The notes below the pieces were generated by a model that was given only the letters and a program-made list of their open reading frames with translations, was not told the origin of the DNA and did no database searches. A stretch of DNA of 64,000 bases from Pontivivens insulae. GTDB taxonomy: Bacteria > Pseudomonadota > Alphaproteobacteria > Rhodobacterales > Rhodobacteraceae. Both the position numbers and the translations under genes were made by a program. The stretch lies in NCBI RefSeq assembly GCF_900302495.1, contig NZ_OMKW01000001.1, positions 186,001-250,000 of the forward strand, written 5' to 3'. Positions 1 to 8,926 of this stretch are shown piece after piece; position 1 is the stretch's first letter, and each line of letters opens with the position of its first letter.

Positions 1-1422
1 GCGCGCAACGCTTTGTTCCGAAAGGTTTTCGCCAATATGTCCGACGGGATTGCGGTCGTTGACGCCATGGGTAGGGTCACCGCCTCGAACCCCGCACTCG
101 ATCGGATGCTTGGCACCTTCAATGGCAGCATCGCTATGCCAGCCCGGCTGCATGCAGCGGGCCTCGAAGCAACAGAAAAAGCCCCCGCTGATCTTGCCGG
201 GTATGGGCCGGTCACCTTTGCGCGCGGTCGCACCCTTATCGTTGATATTCGGGTCAGTCATCTGCCCGAGGGGGGGCAAGTTTGGCTTCTGACCGACGTG
301 ACTGAGCAGCGCAGGCTGGCCGAGCGTGTGCAGCAGATTGACCGGATTGAGACACTGGGCAAGGTGACGGGCGACGCGGCCCATGACTTTGGCAACATCC
401 TTTCGACCATCAGCACACATGCACATTTGCTGGCGCCGCATCTCGCCCCAGTTGGCCAGGCAAATCTTGCCGCAATCGGCAATGCCGTCGAGTTCGGCAG
501 CTCACTCACCGGCCGCCTTCTGGCCTTTGCCAGAAAGCAGAAGCTGACGCCGGAGGTCGTGGAATTGGGCGAGCTACTCGATGGCCTCGCGGATCTGTTG
601 GAGATCGGTCTGAAATCCGGTGTCAACCTTCGCATCGAAACGCCTGAGCACCCGATCCGGGTAACCGTCGATCCCGGCCAACTGGAAAGCACGTTGCTGA
701 ACCTCGTGCTCAATGCGAACCAAGCCATTGAGCGGGACGGCACAGTCCGCGTCACCGTCTCACAGGGGCCCTCGGAAACGGCACGTATCGAGGTTACGGA
801 TGATGGCTGCGGTATGGATACTCCGACACTCGCCCATGCGGTTGAGCCGTTTTACACCACGCGCGGGGAGACCGGTGGGACCGGCCTTGGCCTTTCGATC
901 GTCTATGGCTTCATCAAACAAACCGGCGGCGATATTCAGATCCTGTCCGAGCCCGATATTGGCACAACGGTCCGGCTTAGCCTGCCGATTCAAACCAAAG
1001 AACATCCAAGCAGGGCCACAAACTGCACTGTCGGCCGCGTCCTGATCGCGGAAGACGATGCGGAGACGCGGGTGCTGCTCCAGGACGGCCTGCGCTCAAC
1101 CGCAGCCCTTGTCCAGACTGCGGCCAACGGGGTGGAAGCGGCCGCTCGTTTGCGGGCGGACGGGCGGCCTGATCTGCTGGTAACCGATATCGATTTGGGG
1201 GCAGGTCCAAACGGATGGCAACTTGCCCGAGATATGCTTGAGGGCAGCCCTGCAGGTCTTGTCATCGTGATGTCGGGCAAGATGCCAAGTCGCATCCCGC
1301 TCCCACCAGCGCTGCACGACCGCATCCTGTGTCTGGAAAAGCCGCTTCAGCCTGATCGTCTGCTCGCCGCCATTCACCGTCTTCAGTCAAGAGAATATCA
1401 AGAATGCGCGCAAGACATATAG
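1..1422 (+). CDS. Hybrid sensor histidine kinase with C-terminal receiver, 5' end cut off
   Basis: The reading frame is open from the first base, so the true start lies before the window. Numbering from the TTG at 13, a PAS-like segment fills about residues 1-95. The dimerisation and phosphoacceptor helix carries H124 in the AHDFGN context. The ATPase domain shows an N box (LNLVLNANQAI), a DDGCGM G1 box and a GTGLGLS G2 box. A receiver domain starts near 341 with the EDD acidic pocket, the likely phosphoacceptor D392 and the conserved KP near the end. The H-box style resembles soluble PAS-HisKA hybrid kinases. The HAD gene follows 44 bases later on the same strand. The signal sensed is unknown. 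The facing ABC binding protein suggests a link to solute uptake, but that is inference. Confidence 0.9.
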   Translation, partial: ARNALFRKVFANMSDGIAVVDAMGRVTASNPALDRMLGTFNGSIAMPARLHAAGLEATEKAPADLAGYGPVTFARGRTLIVDIRVSHLPEGGQVWLLTDVTEQRRLAERVQQIDRIETLGKVTGDAAHDFGNILSTISTHAHLLAPHLAPVGQANLAAIGNAVEFGSSLTGRLLAFARKQKLTPEVVELGELLDGLADLLEIGLKSGVNLRIETPEHPIRVTVDPGQLESTLLNLVLNANQAIERDGTVRVTVSQGPSETARIEVTDDGCGMDTPTLAHAVEPFYTTRGETGGTGLGLSIVYGFIKQTGGDIQILSEPDIGTTVRLSLPIQTKEHPSRATNCTVGRVLIAEDDAETRVLLQDGLRSTAALVQTAANGVEAAARLRADGRPDLLVTDIDLGAGPNGWQLARDMLEGSPAGLVIVMSGKMPSRIPLPPALHDRILCLEKPLQPDRLLAAIHRLQSREYQECAQDI

Positions 1423-1466
1423 GTCGCCACGGAACGACGGTCCTCAAGGATCACGAATGGGCTGAC

Positions 1467-2039
1467 ATGATTGAGACGGGTGGCTATCGCGGTCTCATCT
1501 TCGACTGCGACGGAACGCTGGTTCTGAGCGAGGATGCCCATTTTGCAGCGTTTTCGGAAGCGGTTGCCCGGCAAGGCAGAACGCTCAATCGTGGCTGGTA
1601 CGATGCGCGCACAGGGCTCGACCGCACCGGACTTCTGACGGCCTGTGCCGAACAGGTACTGCCGGGACTCGACATCGGACAGGCGACCTCGGACAGTATT
1701 GCCGCCTATATTGCGCAGGACGCGCCTCTCCCAAAGGTCGAAGAGGTCGTGACGTTGGCGCACAGGTTCCGCAAACTGGCGCGTATTGTCGCGACCAATG
1801 CAGAAGGGGCGGTCGCCGCGGCCTCTTTGACTCGGGCTGGGATTATCGATCTGTTCGATGCCGTTGTTGCGGTGGACGATGTGGATGCACCCAAACCTGC
1901 CCCGTCCATGTTCCTCAAAGCGGCGCAGATCGCGGGCTTGCAATCGCAGGACATGCTGGTCATCGAGGATAGCCCGCAAGGTGCAAGCGCTGCCGAGCGG
2001 GCTGGTATGGACGTTTTGCTACTTGATCATGCGGACTGA
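1467..2039 (+). CDS. HAD-superfamily hydrolase (phosphatase, subfamily IA-like)
   Basis: A 190-residue protein with the four HAD motifs in order: DCDGTLV near the N-terminus (nucleophile D13, acid D15), a Thr in the ATNAE motif II region, Lys in the DAPKPAP segment and the acidic pair in VIEDSPQGASAA. The cap between motifs I and II is the helical type, as in beta-phosphoglucomutase or phosphoglycolate phosphatase. I chose ATG 1467 because the protein then begins just before motif I. An in-frame ATG at 1404 would overlap the kinase and add 21 residues with no domain match. It is probably co-transcribed with the kinase. The substrate is likely a small phospho-ester and cannot be named. Confidence 0.85.
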   Translation: MIETGGYRGLIFDCDGTLVLSEDAHFAAFSEAVARQGRTLNRGWYDARTGLDRTGLLTACAEQVLPGLDIGQATSDSIAAYIAQDAPLPKVEEVVTLAHRFRKLARIVATNAEGAVAAASLTRAGIIDLFDAVVAVDDVDAPKPAPSMFLKAAQIAGLQSQDMLVIEDSPQGASAAERAGMDVLLLDHAD

Positions 2040-2058
2040 GGTTTGGTCCGCGGCAGCA

Positions 2059-2106
2059 CAATCGCCCGCCCTTATCTGCCCCACAACAGATACGGACGGG
2101 CGATTG
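2059..2106. terminator. Large hairpin between convergent genes
   Basis: The arms CAATCGCCCG (2059-2068) and CGGGCGATTG (2097-2106) are perfect inverse complements, and TATCTG/CAGATA adds an inner stem. It sits between the converging HAD and binding-protein genes, so it probably ends transcription from both sides. There is no strong T tract. Confidence 0.65.
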
Positions 2107-2126
2107 CCCCCCAAGGCGTCTGAGCC

Positions 2127-3146
2127 TTAGTTCGACGGAAGCTGGCTGCCGACCTCTTCGTCCCAGCGCTCGAGAAGATAGGCGCGCAGCTCGGCATTTC
2201 CGAATTGTACAAAATCATATGCGATCAGCCCGAGCGTATCGAAATCAGGTGCAGCGTCAGGTATCGCCGCCGCACTGTTGGACGGCACCTGATAAGCTCG
2301 TACCTCTGCCGCGCGGGTCTGCACATCGGCGCGCAACGCATAGGCGACCCAGGCCTGCGCGGCCTCAAAATTCCGCGCATTCTCAATCACGCTGACTGCT
2401 CCGACTTCGTAGCCCGTCCCCTCGCAAGGGGTAACGATCTCAATGGGCAATCCCTGTTCCGCAAGTTTGACCATGTCATGCATGAAACCAATGGAGACAC
2501 CGGTCTCGCCCCGCGCGACGGCCTTCGACGGTGCCGACCCGGAAGAGGTGTAATCGTTCACGTTCTGGCCGATGCGGGCAAGCAGATCGAAACCGGCGCG
2601 CATACCAAATATCTGCACGATAGTGGCAAGTTGGGTGTAGGCGGTGCCTGAACTGTGCGGACTGGCGGATTGAACCTCACCTGCAAAGCGCGGATGGGCG
2701 AGATCCTCCCAACAGTTAGGCGGCTCAATCCCCCGCTCCGCCAGGATTTCTGGGTTGTATGCAATGCCAAGCGCGCCTGCATATATGCCCACCGTGCGTT
2801 CTTCGGAGATGCCGAGCATGTTTGTTGCCCAAGGTCGCAGGCCGTCCACGGGAACACCGGACTGTTGGATCAGCCCTTCGGTCGATGCAATCAGATGCGG
2901 ATCACCCGTGCCGCCCCACCAGACATCCACCTTCGGGTTCCCTGCCTCCGCGCGGATTTGGGCAAGTGCTTCCCCCGTCGATTTGCGCACCATCAGCACA
3001 TCTATCTCTGGGTTCTCGGCCTCAAAACCGGCAGCCATCTGGTCACACCAGTCCTGTTCCGCGGAACAGATGATATGAAGCTCCTCTGCCAGTCCCGGCG
3101 TCGCGAGGAATATTGAAGCTACGGTCGATGCAAGGATGCGCCGCAT
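2127..3146 (-). CDS. ABC transporter substrate-binding protein (iron/spermidine/phosphosugar type)
   Basis: A 339-residue periplasmic protein. An N-terminal signal peptide (charged MRR, hydrophobic core, cleavage near GLAEE) precedes a two-lobed binding-protein fold of the extracellular solute-binding family that includes FbpA/AfuA. Typical family features are a K-S-T-G-E segment after the first strand, a WWGGTGD turn and an AYNPEIL segment at the hinge. The length is normal for the family. No permease or ATPase lies beside it in this window. In related clusters such proteins import ferric iron or sugar phosphates. The nearby HAD phosphatase and sensor kinase fit the latter slightly better, but the ligand is not determined. 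Confidence 0.85.
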   Translation of the reverse strand: MRRILASTVASIFLATPGLAEELHIICSAEQDWCDQMAAGFEAENPEIDVLMVRKSTGEALAQIRAEAGNPKVDVWWGGTGDPHLIASTEGLIQQSGVPVDGLRPWATNMLGISEERTVGIYAGALGIAYNPEILAERGIEPPNCWEDLAHPRFAGEVQSASPHSSGTAYTQLATIVQIFGMRAGFDLLARIGQNVNDYTSSGSAPSKAVARGETGVSIGFMHDMVKLAEQGLPIEIVTPCEGTGYEVGAVSVIENARNFEAAQAWVAYALRADVQTRAAEVRAYQVPSNSAAAIPDAAPDFDTLGLIAYDFVQFGNAELRAYLLERWDEEVGSQLPSN

Positions 3147-3930
3147 GGGATAGGCCTCCGTCTGCTATGTGCCCAGACGCTAGCACCCTGCATGCGGCAG
3201 GTGTGTGGCAGAGCGTTAACAGCAAGAACCAAACAGCCCATTTGCGTTAACAGGATTTCTGAGAGTCGGAGGGAGGGTTGTGGAGGCGCCGGAGCCTCTA
3301 CGACATGGCCATCGCTTAATCTCTGTGAGCTTGGGTAATCGAAGGTGTAAATTCAGCGCTCTGTTGCCCCTCTGCCACCACAATTATGCTCTCAATCGGG
3401 GGGGTGCCGTTGCGTTTTAATAGCCTGTGGACAATGGGGATGTTTCGAAGGCACGGCTTGCCGAGGTTGCTATATGCTCCAATTTTGCGGACACATGTAT
3501 CGTCTATTGAGCCTGCTGTCTCCCAAGCTTGAGTCTGTCGATCAGATATCGTTTCAGTTGTGTGCAACTGGCGACCTTCAGCTCGGCGTGTCGACGACAC
3601 AATTGTTGTCAGACCGGAACCGATCCCCGCGTCAGCGGTACAAATCTGACGCACTGATTTATGGGTAATCCTCGTCGACGATGCCAGATTTATGTGCTTC
3701 GTCTAAGAAGCGGTTCTTGGTGTATGTGAGCTTGCTTGAGAAATGATCGACTTAAATTCAAAGGCATTTCAACGAGCCAATCCAAGGAAATCAATACAAC
3801 ACCAGATGATCTTTCCGCGGATTGCGACACTGTGAGCGGGTGTCCGAGACTCTCGCACTCATGGACCCGGACTGGATCATGGACTAACACTAGAACTGAT
3901 AAGTCCGATCATTGGCATAGAGGGTCTTGC
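3147..3930. other. Long intergenic stretch before the gtr-like island
   Basis: I see no convincing gene in these 784 bases. Short open frames on both strands lack family resemblance and good ribosome sites. The first 110 bases should hold the promoter of the divergent binding protein, including a repeated decamer noted separately. From about 3330 onward the composition becomes more A+T-rich and stays so through the following genes, suggesting that the left edge of an acquired segment lies here. Confidence 0.6.
3213..3253. promoter_or_regulatory. Repeated GCGTTAACAG decamer upstream of the binding-protein gene
   Basis: GCGTTAACAG occurs at 3213-3222 and again at 3244-3253, 31 bases apart, close to three helical turns. 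Both lie within 110 bases upstream of the binding-protein start. This spacing suits a dimeric regulator contacting one face of the DNA. No regulator can be assigned. Confidence 0.35.
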
Positions 3931-4899
3931 GTGAGCGAAGAAAGTCAAATCACGATCTCGATCGTCGTGCCATGTCTGGACGAGGAAGGGGCGATCCCTT
4001 CACTGCTTTCGCGCCTAGATGATGTTGTTGCGCCATACGGCACCTGTGCGGAGATCATTCTGGTCGATGATGGGTCGAAAGACAGAACTTGGTCGGTGAT
4101 AGAGGCAGCGTGTGAGAGGGAACCGAAACTGCGGGGCATTAGACTATCCGCGAATAGGGGGCATCAGATTGCGCTGACTGCTGGATTGGAGGCGGCACGC
4201 GGAGCACGGATATTCATGCTGGATGCGGATTTGCAGGACCCGCCTGAACTGCTCGCCGATATGATGCACATGATGGATCAGGGCTATGACGTGGTTTACG
4301 GGCGGCGTATCGAACGGCACGGCGAGACGTTTTTTAAGCGGGCCACAGCCTGGGTATTTTATCGAATCCTGAACGCGATGTCGGATACTGACATCCCGCA
4401 AGATACCGGTGATTTTCGGCTGGTGAATCGACGGGCGCTGGATGCTGTTCTGGCGATGCCAGAGAGGGCTCGGTTTGTCCGTGGGATGTTCGCATGGGTA
4501 GGATTCAAGCAGATCGGCATTGAGTACCCGCGTGCTTCGCGAACGTCTGGTGAGACAAAATATCCAGTACGAAAAATGGTGCGTTTTGCCGTTGATGCGA
4601 TGACGGCGTTTTCAACAAAACCACTCAAGTTCGCGACACGTATGTCTTTTGCCAGTTTGGGGTTTTCAGCCCTTATGATGATCTATGTTCTTTACTCTTT
4701 CGCGATTTACCAAACTACGCCTGGTTGGGCTTCAATTGTTGTGGTGATAAGTCTATTTTCGGGCGTCCAGTTGCTGACACTTGGTATATTGGGGGAGTAT
4801 GTTGGGCGGTTGTGTGTAGAGTCTAAAAACCGTCCACTTTATTATGTAGCAGACGAGATTGGCAGCCGACTCACGGCGCCCGATCAGGGAAACAAATAG
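3931..4899 (+). CDS. GtrB-like family 2 glycosyltransferase (polyprenyl-phosphate sugar transferase)
   Basis: A 322-residue protein from GTG 3931, which has an AGAGGG ribosome site six bases upstream. A start further upstream would add sequence with no family match. The GT2 domain (about 1-230) shows VVPCLDEEG, VDDGSKD and LDADLQDPPE, the last holding the metal-binding DxD. Two transmembrane segments follow at about 240-262 and 272-295, the arrangement of DPM1/GtrB enzymes. These load a sugar from a nucleotide donor onto undecaprenyl phosphate at the inner face of the membrane. It is followed by a GtrA-type flippase. The base composition is more A+T-rich than the flanks, which suggests transfer. 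Confidence 0.88.
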   Translation: MSEESQITISIVVPCLDEEGAIPSLLSRLDDVVAPYGTCAEIILVDDGSKDRTWSVIEAACEREPKLRGIRLSANRGHQIALTAGLEAARGARIFMLDADLQDPPELLADMMHMMDQGYDVVYGRRIERHGETFFKRATAWVFYRILNAMSDTDIPQDTGDFRLVNRRALDAVLAMPERARFVRGMFAWVGFKQIGIEYPRASRTSGETKYPVRKMVRFAVDAMTAFSTKPLKFATRMSFASLGFSALMMIYVLYSFAIYQTTPGWASIVVVISLFSGVQLLTLGILGEYVGRLCVESKNRPLYYVADEIGSRLTAPDQGNK

Positions 4900-4903
4900 T
4901 CTT

Positions 4904-5293
4904 ATGTGGTCCGCCGGAAGGATTGCACGATTTGCTGGTGTCGGCGCATTTGTGGCTCTACTCTATGTGTCTTTGTTCCTGTTGCTCGTTGCTAACGGTC
5001 TGTCGCATCCATTTGCAAATGCTTTTGCATTTTTCATTGCTGTAGTTGCGCAATATTGCCTACAGGCGGTTTTTACTTTTCGTCAGGAAATAAAGAATCT
5101 ATATCAAGTGGTTCGATTTTCATTAATGATATTAATAGGTCTTGTCACATCTTATGTGATTACGGGCCCGATTGCATCACTAATGGCGCTGACCCCCCTG
5201 ATTTCAAGTGTGTCAACAGCGATCGTTTTGCCAGTTCAAAACTTCATATTCATGCAGTTTTGGGTCTTCGTCGGCGACGCGGGAAAGCGGTGA
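4904..5293 (+). CDS. GtrA-family membrane protein (polyprenyl-sugar flippase)
   Basis: A 129-residue protein with four predicted membrane spans and the family's short polar loops. It starts at ATG 4904, four bases after the upstream stop. GtrA proteins are thought to flip undecaprenyl-phosphate-linked sugar to the periplasmic side for use by a third, polytopic glucosyltransferase. Position between the GtrB-like enzyme and a polytopic transferase supports that role. The last 90 bases read smoothly into the next ribosome site, so the gene looks intact. Confidence 0.85.
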   Translation: MWSAGRIARFAGVGAFVALLYVSLFLLLVANGLSHPFANAFAFFIAVVAQYCLQAVFTFRQEIKNLYQVVRFSLMILIGLVTSYVITGPIASLMALTPLISSVSTAIVLPVQNFIFMQFWVFVGDAGKR

Positions 5294-5300
5294 AGAGAAC

Positions 5301-6065
5301 ATGCCTCACGTCTATTCAGATCAGTTCTTCGACTACATCGACCAAGGATCAAGACGCTCGGCTGGTCGGTTCGTAGTTCTTCTTCACCCATTTGTTCAGC
5401 CACGATCCGTTGTGGATCTTGGTTCGGGGCGCGGCATTTGGCTGCAACAGTGGCTTGAGGCAGGTGTAGAGGATGTCCTCGCAGTTGACGGCGACTATGT
5501 TGATCGAGAAAACCTAGCAATCCCGACTGAGAGTTTTAGGGCCGCCGATCTGACGCAACCTATCGAATTCGAACGAAAGTTTGATTTGGCTCAATCGCTT
5601 GAGGTCGCGGAACACTTGCCTGCTTCTGCTGCGGACTTTTTTCTCGATAACCTGACCCGAGCCTCTAACCGTATTTTGTTTTCGGCAGCTGTGCCGGGCC
5701 AAGGAGGCGAGTTTCATGTCAACGAAAGACCTCTCGCATATTGGCAGAATCAATTTCTCCAGCGTGGCTACGTTGCCTTTGATTGTATACGACCAAGAGT
5801 ATTTGATTTTCACGACGTTGCGCCCTGGTATCGTTACAACTCTGTCCTGTATTTGAACGAGGCAGGTCGAGCTGGACTGAGCAACGACATCCTCGACTAT
5901 GAGGTTCCTGCGGGCGTCGAACTTGCCGAGGGCGGAAATCTTCGATGGCGATTACGCCGCGCGGTCGTCAACAGAATGCCCCGGCGGATGGTTACGCAGA
6001 TCGCACAAGTTAAGTCGCGAATTGTTGCTTCCTATCTCGCGGGAAACGCGCGCCCTAAACGATGA
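5301..6065 (+). CDS. Class I SAM-dependent methyltransferase
   Basis: A 254-residue soluble protein starting at ATG 5301, eight bases after the GtrA stop and preceded by a GAAGAG ribosome site. The SAM-binding motif I is VVDLGSGRG near residues 35-43. An acidic residue for the ribose hydroxyls (VDGDYVD) follows, then an AQSLEVAEHLP motif typical of UbiE/Methyltransf_11-like enzymes. Sitting inside a gtr-like cluster, it probably methylates a sugar or a glycan precursor, but no residue in it fixes the acceptor. It overlaps the start of the next gene by four bases (ATGA), so translation is likely coupled. Confidence 0.85.
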   Translation: MPHVYSDQFFDYIDQGSRRSAGRFVVLLHPFVQPRSVVDLGSGRGIWLQQWLEAGVEDVLAVDGDYVDRENLAIPTESFRAADLTQPIEFERKFDLAQSLEVAEHLPASAADFFLDNLTRASNRILFSAAVPGQGGEFHVNERPLAYWQNQFLQRGYVAFDCIRPRVFDFHDVAPWYRYNSVLYLNEAGRAGLSNDILDYEVPAGVELAEGGNLRWRLRRAVVNRMPRRMVTQIAQVKSRIVASYLAGNARPKR

Positions 6066-7495
6066 GCTTTCTAGGACTTGGCGATAAGCAACAGCTGACA
6101 GCGCAGCAAGAACAAGTGATGGCTGAAAGGCGATGGCATATCATCGCCGTGATTTTGGCGATTGTTTCGGCTTTAGTTCTTTCAGCGCCGAACCTCGTCG
6201 ACCCTATGATACGCCATGATGACTATCCTGCGCTTTTCACTGACGCTGAGATCTTCTGGCCGAAGACTCTTCATGAGGGCCGGTGGCTAAACTATGTTTG
6301 GCATTTGCGGCCTGTCATCACACCTGCATGGTTCAATTTTGCAGTCTACCAAACGCTGTGGGCTGTTCTAGCTGTTACTATTGCACTGCAGGCAACACGA
6401 AATGAGTCTGACCGAGTATTTGTCGCAGCGCTAACACTTCTCATAATTTCATCGTCACTTTCGACCCTGATTTCTCTTTGGTTCAATACTCTCCTTCCTG
6501 GACTTGCAGTTCTCACACTATATGGCGTCTTGGGCCATGCACTTTCACAGCGCACCTATCGCCGCTTGCTCCCACTTTTTGTGGTGGTGAGCTTCTCTGC
6601 CTACACAACGTATCCCTTGATTTTGTTAGCTCTTTGCATAGCGCAGACAGACCAGCGTTCTTTGAAAGATTTGCTTTGGCTTTTGTGTCTATTTGTCGCC
6701 AGTTTTGCACTGGCGATTTTTGCGGCTTACACGTTGAACTGGGCGGTTCATGGCGTATTTGGCGTACCGCTGGACACATGGCGTGATGCAAGCGGAGCGG
6801 ACGACCTCGCTGGCATGATCAATAATTTGCCGCTTCTGATAGAGGTTTTCGAAGAATTCATAGTAAAGGCAAGCTATGGCTTTAAGTCGCTGGGATACTT
6901 ACACCTCCTCATTCTAGTGTCGGCATCGGTCGTGTTGCTGCGAGTCCGACCGATGGAGGCGCTCTACCTGTTGGCAGGGCTGGGCGCTGGTCTGGGTTTA
7001 ATAGGTCTGCTGGTATTGAAGGCGGGTGTGATAACCCCGCCGCGCGCCTTTATTTTTGCATGGATCTTTTACGGCATTATTGTCGTCCGGGCTGCTTTGG
7101 CGCTGAAGCAACAGTCGGCTATCGGAGGGCGGATCGCTCGGGTTCTTGTTTTGCTAATGTCGTGCTTCTACGCAATGGTGACAGTGAAGCAATATGCCTC
7201 TTACGGTGCTTGGCAAGTTCAGACGCGCCTCATTGCTCGCCAGTTGGATGAGATTGATCCCAGCGGTGAGCGCACGTTGTTGATTTCAGGCGACGTACTT
7301 ACGCTCAACAGCGCGCAAGCGGCCCATTTGCAAAGTCCGGATGCGATGGCGTCTCGCATGAAGCAAATCAGTGGGAGGGAGGTCATTCTGTGCGACGAGG
7401 CACCAGCAAGCTGTGAGCAGCTGGAAACCTTAGCCGCTTCCGGTGAAATCCTTGAGCCGGTTAGATTAGATATTGCTAGTGAATTGTCCCCCTGA
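6062..7495 (+). CDS. Polytopic glucosyltransferase (GtrII/GtrIV-like)
   Basis: A 477-residue integral membrane protein with about ten hydrophobic spans. After the first span it has a conserved-looking RHDDY motif followed by GRWLNY, matching the acidic DD and GRW signature of the Glucos_trans_II family that transfers lipid-linked sugars to O-antigen in the periplasm. The soluble C-terminal tail (about 395-477) is periplasmic or cytosolic by count and contains two cysteines. It is the third, substrate-specific member of a gtr-type set (GtrA, GtrB and a polytopic transferase). Composition is more A+T-rich than the surrounding genes. The acceptor glycan is unknown. Confidence 0.75.
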   Translation: MSFLGLGDKQQLTAQQEQVMAERRWHIIAVILAIVSALVLSAPNLVDPMIRHDDYPALFTDAEIFWPKTLHEGRWLNYVWHLRPVITPAWFNFAVYQTLWAVLAVTIALQATRNESDRVFVAALTLLIISSSLSTLISLWFNTLLPGLAVLTLYGVLGHALSQRTYRRLLPLFVVVSFSAYTTYPLILLALCIAQTDQRSLKDLLWLLCLFVASFALAIFAAYTLNWAVHGVFGVPLDTWRDASGADDLAGMINNLPLLIEVFEEFIVKASYGFKSLGYLHLLILVSASVVLLRVRPMEALYLLAGLGAGLGLIGLLVLKAGVITPPRAFIFAWIFYGIIVVRAALALKQQSAIGGRIARVLVLLMSCFYAMVTVKQYASYGAWQVQTRLIARQLDEIDPSGERTLLISGDVLTLNSAQAAHLQSPDAMASRMKQISGREVILCDEAPASCEQLETLAASGEILEPVRLDIASELSP

Positions 7496-7768
7496 GAACG
7501 CCCTCTCTAGCTTTTCCCTTCTCTAAGTGAGGGGACCGTCGGCGAAGAGAGCCGTTTCTTTGGTGAACAGACCATTGACGCAAGGGACACTTGAAAAGCT
7601 CTGATAGAGGGATGCGCTAGAAGTCTTTACCTTAACATCCGGTCCCATCGCTGGGCCATGTCTGCGACATAGTCGTGGATTGGTGTGCCGCCGAAAGTTG
7701 TTGCCCGCCTCGATCCGGCGTTGCGGGTTCATAAGTCTCCAGCGCGCAATCGGTTCACCCTTGCAATT

Positions 7769-8926
7769 CTAACGAGAAGGAGCTGGCGGGCAGTTCTCGG
7801 GCAGATCGGCAGAGCTGTTTGGGTCGCGGATCAGCCAGACGGGGCGCTCGATCCTTAGATCTGAGTCCTGCGCGACCAGTGTGCCTCGCAAGTTCAGGTC
7901 CTCTCCGCATTCCAGCGTCATGGTACGTGCCACGCCATCGCCGAAGGAGATGGAGCCGTCATAGGTGGCGGGTGCTTGGCTGAGGTTGAGCGTCACGACT
8001 TGGCCGGCGATCGTGGCCGTGAGCGCTGTCCGGCATTGGGAGGCGCGTACCGTCGCAGGCACGGTTTCCGTCTGGCCCACAGGCATACTGAAGCCAAGCG
8101 CGGTGCCCATCCCAGTGCCTGCATGGGCTGTATAAGCGCCGACGCACCATTGCCCCGTTTCGGATGTCTCTTCAGGTTCGGGATTGTTTGCGCTGGTTTG
8201 GGGCAAGGATCCTTCGTTATCGGTGCGCTGCAAACTGTCGTCAGGTTGGACAGCATTCGTGCCTACGATCACGAGGTCCGGGGGCGTGATGAAGAATGTG
8301 GCCAGCTCCTCGACACCAACGATGATGAGATCAGGCGGTGTGATTTCTAAAGCGCCCGTAATTTCCGATCCGACGATCACGAGGTCTGGTACAGCAATCT
8401 CCAGCGGTTCGGCGGTCTCTGATCCGACGATAACCAGATCAGGCACGGCGATTTCGAGCGGACCTGCAGTTGGCGACCCGACGATTACGAGGTCGGGCAC
8501 GTTAATCTCCAACGGTCCGGCGGTCTCTGACCCTACTATGATCAGATCAGGAACGGCAATCTCCAGCGGACCGGCAATGGGCGACCCCACGATTATCAGG
8601 TCGGGTAAATCGATCTCTAATGGTCCAGCGGTCTCTGACCCGACGATAACCAAATCCGGTACCGCGATTTCCAACGGCCCAGATGTCTCTGATCCGACGA
8701 TTACGAGGTCAGGGGTTGCTATTTCCAGTGGTCCCGCCGTCGTGGCCCCGACGATAACCAGATCCGGCACGCGGATGACCAAGCTCTCTGCATCACGCCT
8801 GTCCTGCGCAGCCGCATGGCCTGCGCCCAAAATGACCCACAGAGTGGCCATGCATAGCAGTTGGGACCGCAGCCTGAAACGCGCGGCGTCAAACCGTTCC
8901 CAATTCGCTCTGCCGGCCATCCTCAC
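7769..8926 (-). CDS. Exported protein with ten PDL[VI]IVG repeats
   Basis: A 385-residue protein with no family I recognise. A long n-region leads to a hydrophobic signal segment ending in GHAAAQ near residue 41. Residues 53-222 carry ten copies of PDL[VI]IVG at an 18-residue period; a typical unit is VPDLVIVGSETAGPLEI. The eighth to tenth units drift. A linker rich in P, E and T follows, then a C-terminal domain (about 255-385) with four cysteines. The regular alternation of hydrophobic and small residues suggests a beta-solenoid, which is inference. The GTG start at 8926 overlaps the upstream stop; an ATG at 8920 is also possible. It is the last gene of a five-gene exported operon. Confidence 0.8.
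   Translation of the reverse strand: MRMAGRANWERFDAARFRLRSQLLCMATLWVILGAGHAAAQDRRDAESLVIRVPDLVIVGATTAGPLEIATPDLVIVGSETSGPLEIAVPDLVIVGSETAGPLEIDLPDLIIVGSPIAGPLEIAVPDLIIVGSETAGPLEINVPDLVIVGSPTAGPLEIAVPDLVIVGSETAEPLEIAVPDLVIVGSEITGALEITPPDLIIVGVEELATFFITPPDLVIVGTNAVQPDDSLQRTDNEGSLPQTSANNPEPEETSETGQWCVGAYTAHAGTGMGTALGFSMPVGQTETVPATVRASQCRTALTATIAGQVVTLNLSQAPATYDGSISFGDGVARTMTLECGEDLNLRGTLVAQDSDLRIERPVWLIRDPNSSADLPENCPPAPSR
8261..8770 (-). repeat. Nine-and-a-half 54-bp coding repeats
   Basis: The DNA encoding the PDL[VI]IVG units repeats every 54 bases. Copies differ at many third positions while the peptide motif stays constant, so the array is old and held by selection on the protein, not a recent slippage product. 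Confidence 0.85.

Noticed and set aside
3316-3668. Short open frames on both strands before the gtr-like island
   Set aside because: They lack ribosome sites and any protein-like pattern. The region is treated as intergenic.
8261-8770. Tandem 54-base units that could be mistaken for a CRISPR array
   Set aside because: They are contiguous and have no variable spacers. They encode a constant peptide motif in frame within a long gene.
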